Positions 5,191 through 5,974 of a DNA stretch of 5,974 nucleotides are shown here, piece after piece. The stretch spans positions 1-5,974 of the forward strand of contig JAADIK010000128.1 in NCBI GenBank assembly GCA_013151365.1, in the 5' to 3' direction. Under the pieces are notes generated by a model that saw only the letters and a list, made by a program, of their open reading frames with translations, was not told where the DNA came from and did not search any database. This DNA is from Deltaproteobacteria bacterium (lineage in GTDB: Bacteria > Desulfobacterota > Desulfobulbia > Desulfobulbales > Desulfobulbaceae). Each line of letters begins with the position of its first letter. Within the stretch, counting starts at the first letter, position 1. Both the position numbers and the translations under genes were made by a program.

Positions 5191-5885
5191 CAACGGCGGT
5201 TGCCTACCTGTTTATCGACCGGATTGTCGCCTTCTGCCTGCAGCCGCTCTTTGTCGCCTACCCGGCCCTGCAGCATATGGTTTATACCAAGCTGACCGAG
5301 GCCTTTGTTTCTTATCTTAAGCTCTCCGTCCTGACGGGAATTCTGGTGAGTTTCCCGGTCATTCTGTATCAGGTCTGGATGTTTGTCGCCCCCGGCCTGC
5401 TGGCCCGGGAAAAACGCCTGGCCGTGCGGATCGTTCTCTGGGCGACCCTGCTCTTTGTGGCCGGAGCCGTCTTTTCCTTTTTCATCGTTTTACCGAAGAC
5501 CCTCGCCTTTTTCATGAGCTACGCCGGACCCAACCTGCAACCCCTGCCTAAAATCGGTCAATACCTGACCTTCGTGGCCCGCCTGGTCTTCGCCCTCGGC
5601 GTTGCCTTCGAGATCCCTTTTCTCATGCTCATGGCCGGCCGTGCCGGCCTGGTCGCCCCCGGTCATTTCCGTAAGAAACGCAAGTATTTTTACATCGCCA
5701 TTGTCGTTCTCTCCTTTCTCCTGGCCGCAGGTGATATAACGGCCACGGTGTTGCTGTCCTTCCCGCTCATCGGTTTGTACGAGGCCGGGATCATGGTTGG
5801 CCGGGTTTTTCCCGGCAAGGCATCTGCGCGGCCGGAAGAAGCTGCTGAGGAGGATGAGGCTGATGAGGAGGATGCTGAGGAGTAG
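5097..5885 (+). CDS. tatC: Twin-arginine translocase subunit TatC, no start codon in its own frame
   Basis: Polytopic inner-membrane receptor for twin-arginine signal peptides. The frame is open from 5097, just after an in-frame TGA (5094-5096), for 262 codons, a normal TatC length (E. coli 258). Key features, counted from 5097: ELRRRL (17-22) before the first helix (about 23-40), PVILYQVWMFVAPG (87-100), loop Glu105 in REKR, and Glu172 in AFEIP; the loop Glu and the FE-P motif belong to the signal-peptide binding surface in known TatC. Six membrane segments are visible, near 23-40, 73-97, 108-132, 156-180, 198-211 and 215-237. The C-terminus is a strongly acidic tail (246-262). The first ATG in frame is 5277 (residue 61), after helix 1 and the conserved ELRRR, so it cannot be the real start. 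No ATG, GTG or TTG exists before it in frame. The coding sequence must be entered from the tatB frame or from ATG 5093 through a one-base shift. TatC identity is certain. Confidence 0.9.
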   Translation, partial: FTPLPGTFENFAPHHKELRRRLVRCLLAVILTTAVAYLFIDRIVAFCLQPLFVAYPALQHMVYTKLTEAFVSYLKLSVLTGILVSFPVILYQVWMFVAPGLLAREKRLAVRIVLWATLLFVAGAVFSFFIVLPKTLAFFMSYAGPNLQPLPKIGQYLTFVARLVFALGVAFEIPFLMLMAGRAGLVAPGHFRKKRKYFYIAIVVLSFLLAAGDITATVLLSFPLIGLYEAGIMVGRVFPGKASARPEEAAEEDEADEEDAEE

Positions 5886-5914
5886 AGCGGGCCGGAAGAC
5901 GGGGTGGTGCGAAA

Positions 5915-5974
5915 ATGCCGGGATTTATGCGCAAGCCCTTAGGTCGGCGGTTTTTTTCAGCAAGAAGATATTCC
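5915..5974 (+). CDS. Possible start of another gene, cut by the window edge
   Basis: ATG 5915 opens a frame that stays open for the remaining 20 codons, reading MPGFMRKPLGRRFFSARRYS, a basic N-terminus that I do not recognise. A GGGGTGG stretch lies 7 to 13 bases upstream and could serve as a ribosome binding site. Twenty open codons prove little; the stretch may equally be the non-coding 3' region of tatC. Confidence 0.25.
   Translation, partial: MPGFMRKPLGRRFFSARRYS

Noticed and set aside
4374..5276. Minus-strand frame of 300 codons opposite tatB
   Set aside because: It is a mirror of the tatB repeats, with no ribosome binding site or known domain; the plus strand has the TatB helix and promoter.
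5277..5885. tatC starting at ATG 5277
   Set aside because: This would remove ELRRRL and the first membrane helix, which are plainly encoded in the same frame upstream.
5886..5974. Possible terminator at the T7 run (5951-5957) after tatC
   Set aside because: No convincing stem could be found directly before the T-run.

Overview
The window looks like a chromosomal stretch from a GC-rich deltaproteobacterium (Desulfobacterota, possibly Desulfobulbales). This placement rests on the recalled character of the TatC, TatB and Rel/Spo proteins, not on a search. There are no phage, IS, CRISPR, tRNA or rRNA signals.

Layout. (1) Bases 1-1391, minus strand: the 5' half of rnr (RNase R), running off the left edge. 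Its N-terminal winged-helix is split into two frames that meet at an ATGA stop/start overlap. (2) Bases 1392-1589: divergent intergenic region. (3) Bases 1590-3716, plus strand: a full-length long RSH (RelA/SpoT) protein with an intact (p)ppGpp hydrolase site and a synthetase domain that lacks its catalytic acidic residues. (4) Bases 3717-3834: a dense structured region with a palindrome containing TATAAT, a GC hairpin and a strong intrinsic terminator ending 14 bases before the next start codon. (5) Bases 3835-4188: a YgbA-type, cysteine-rich 'nitrous oxide-stimulated promoter' family protein. (6) Bases 4189-4548: intergenic, with hairpins, a triplicated 8-bp repeat inside an inverted repeat, and a good sigma70-type promoter (TTGACA-17-TACATT). 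(7) Bases 4549-5885: tatB and tatC of the twin-arginine translocase. The junction is odd: the tatC frame has no start codon ahead of its first membrane segment and is offset by one base from tatB. (8) Bases 5886-5974: trailing sequence, possibly the first 20 codons of another gene.

Functional picture. RNase R (RNA turnover), an RSH hydrolase (alarmone removal) and YgbA (linked to nitrosative stress in enterobacteria) are stress-response genes. The tat genes appear to be a separate transcription unit exporting folded proteins. The most notable points are the synthetase-dead RSH, the tatB/tatC junction (fusion, overlap or frameshift), the split rnr start, and the terminator placed in the ygbA leader. 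Two one-base frame offsets in under 6 kb mean that sequencing error must be excluded before either is called biological.
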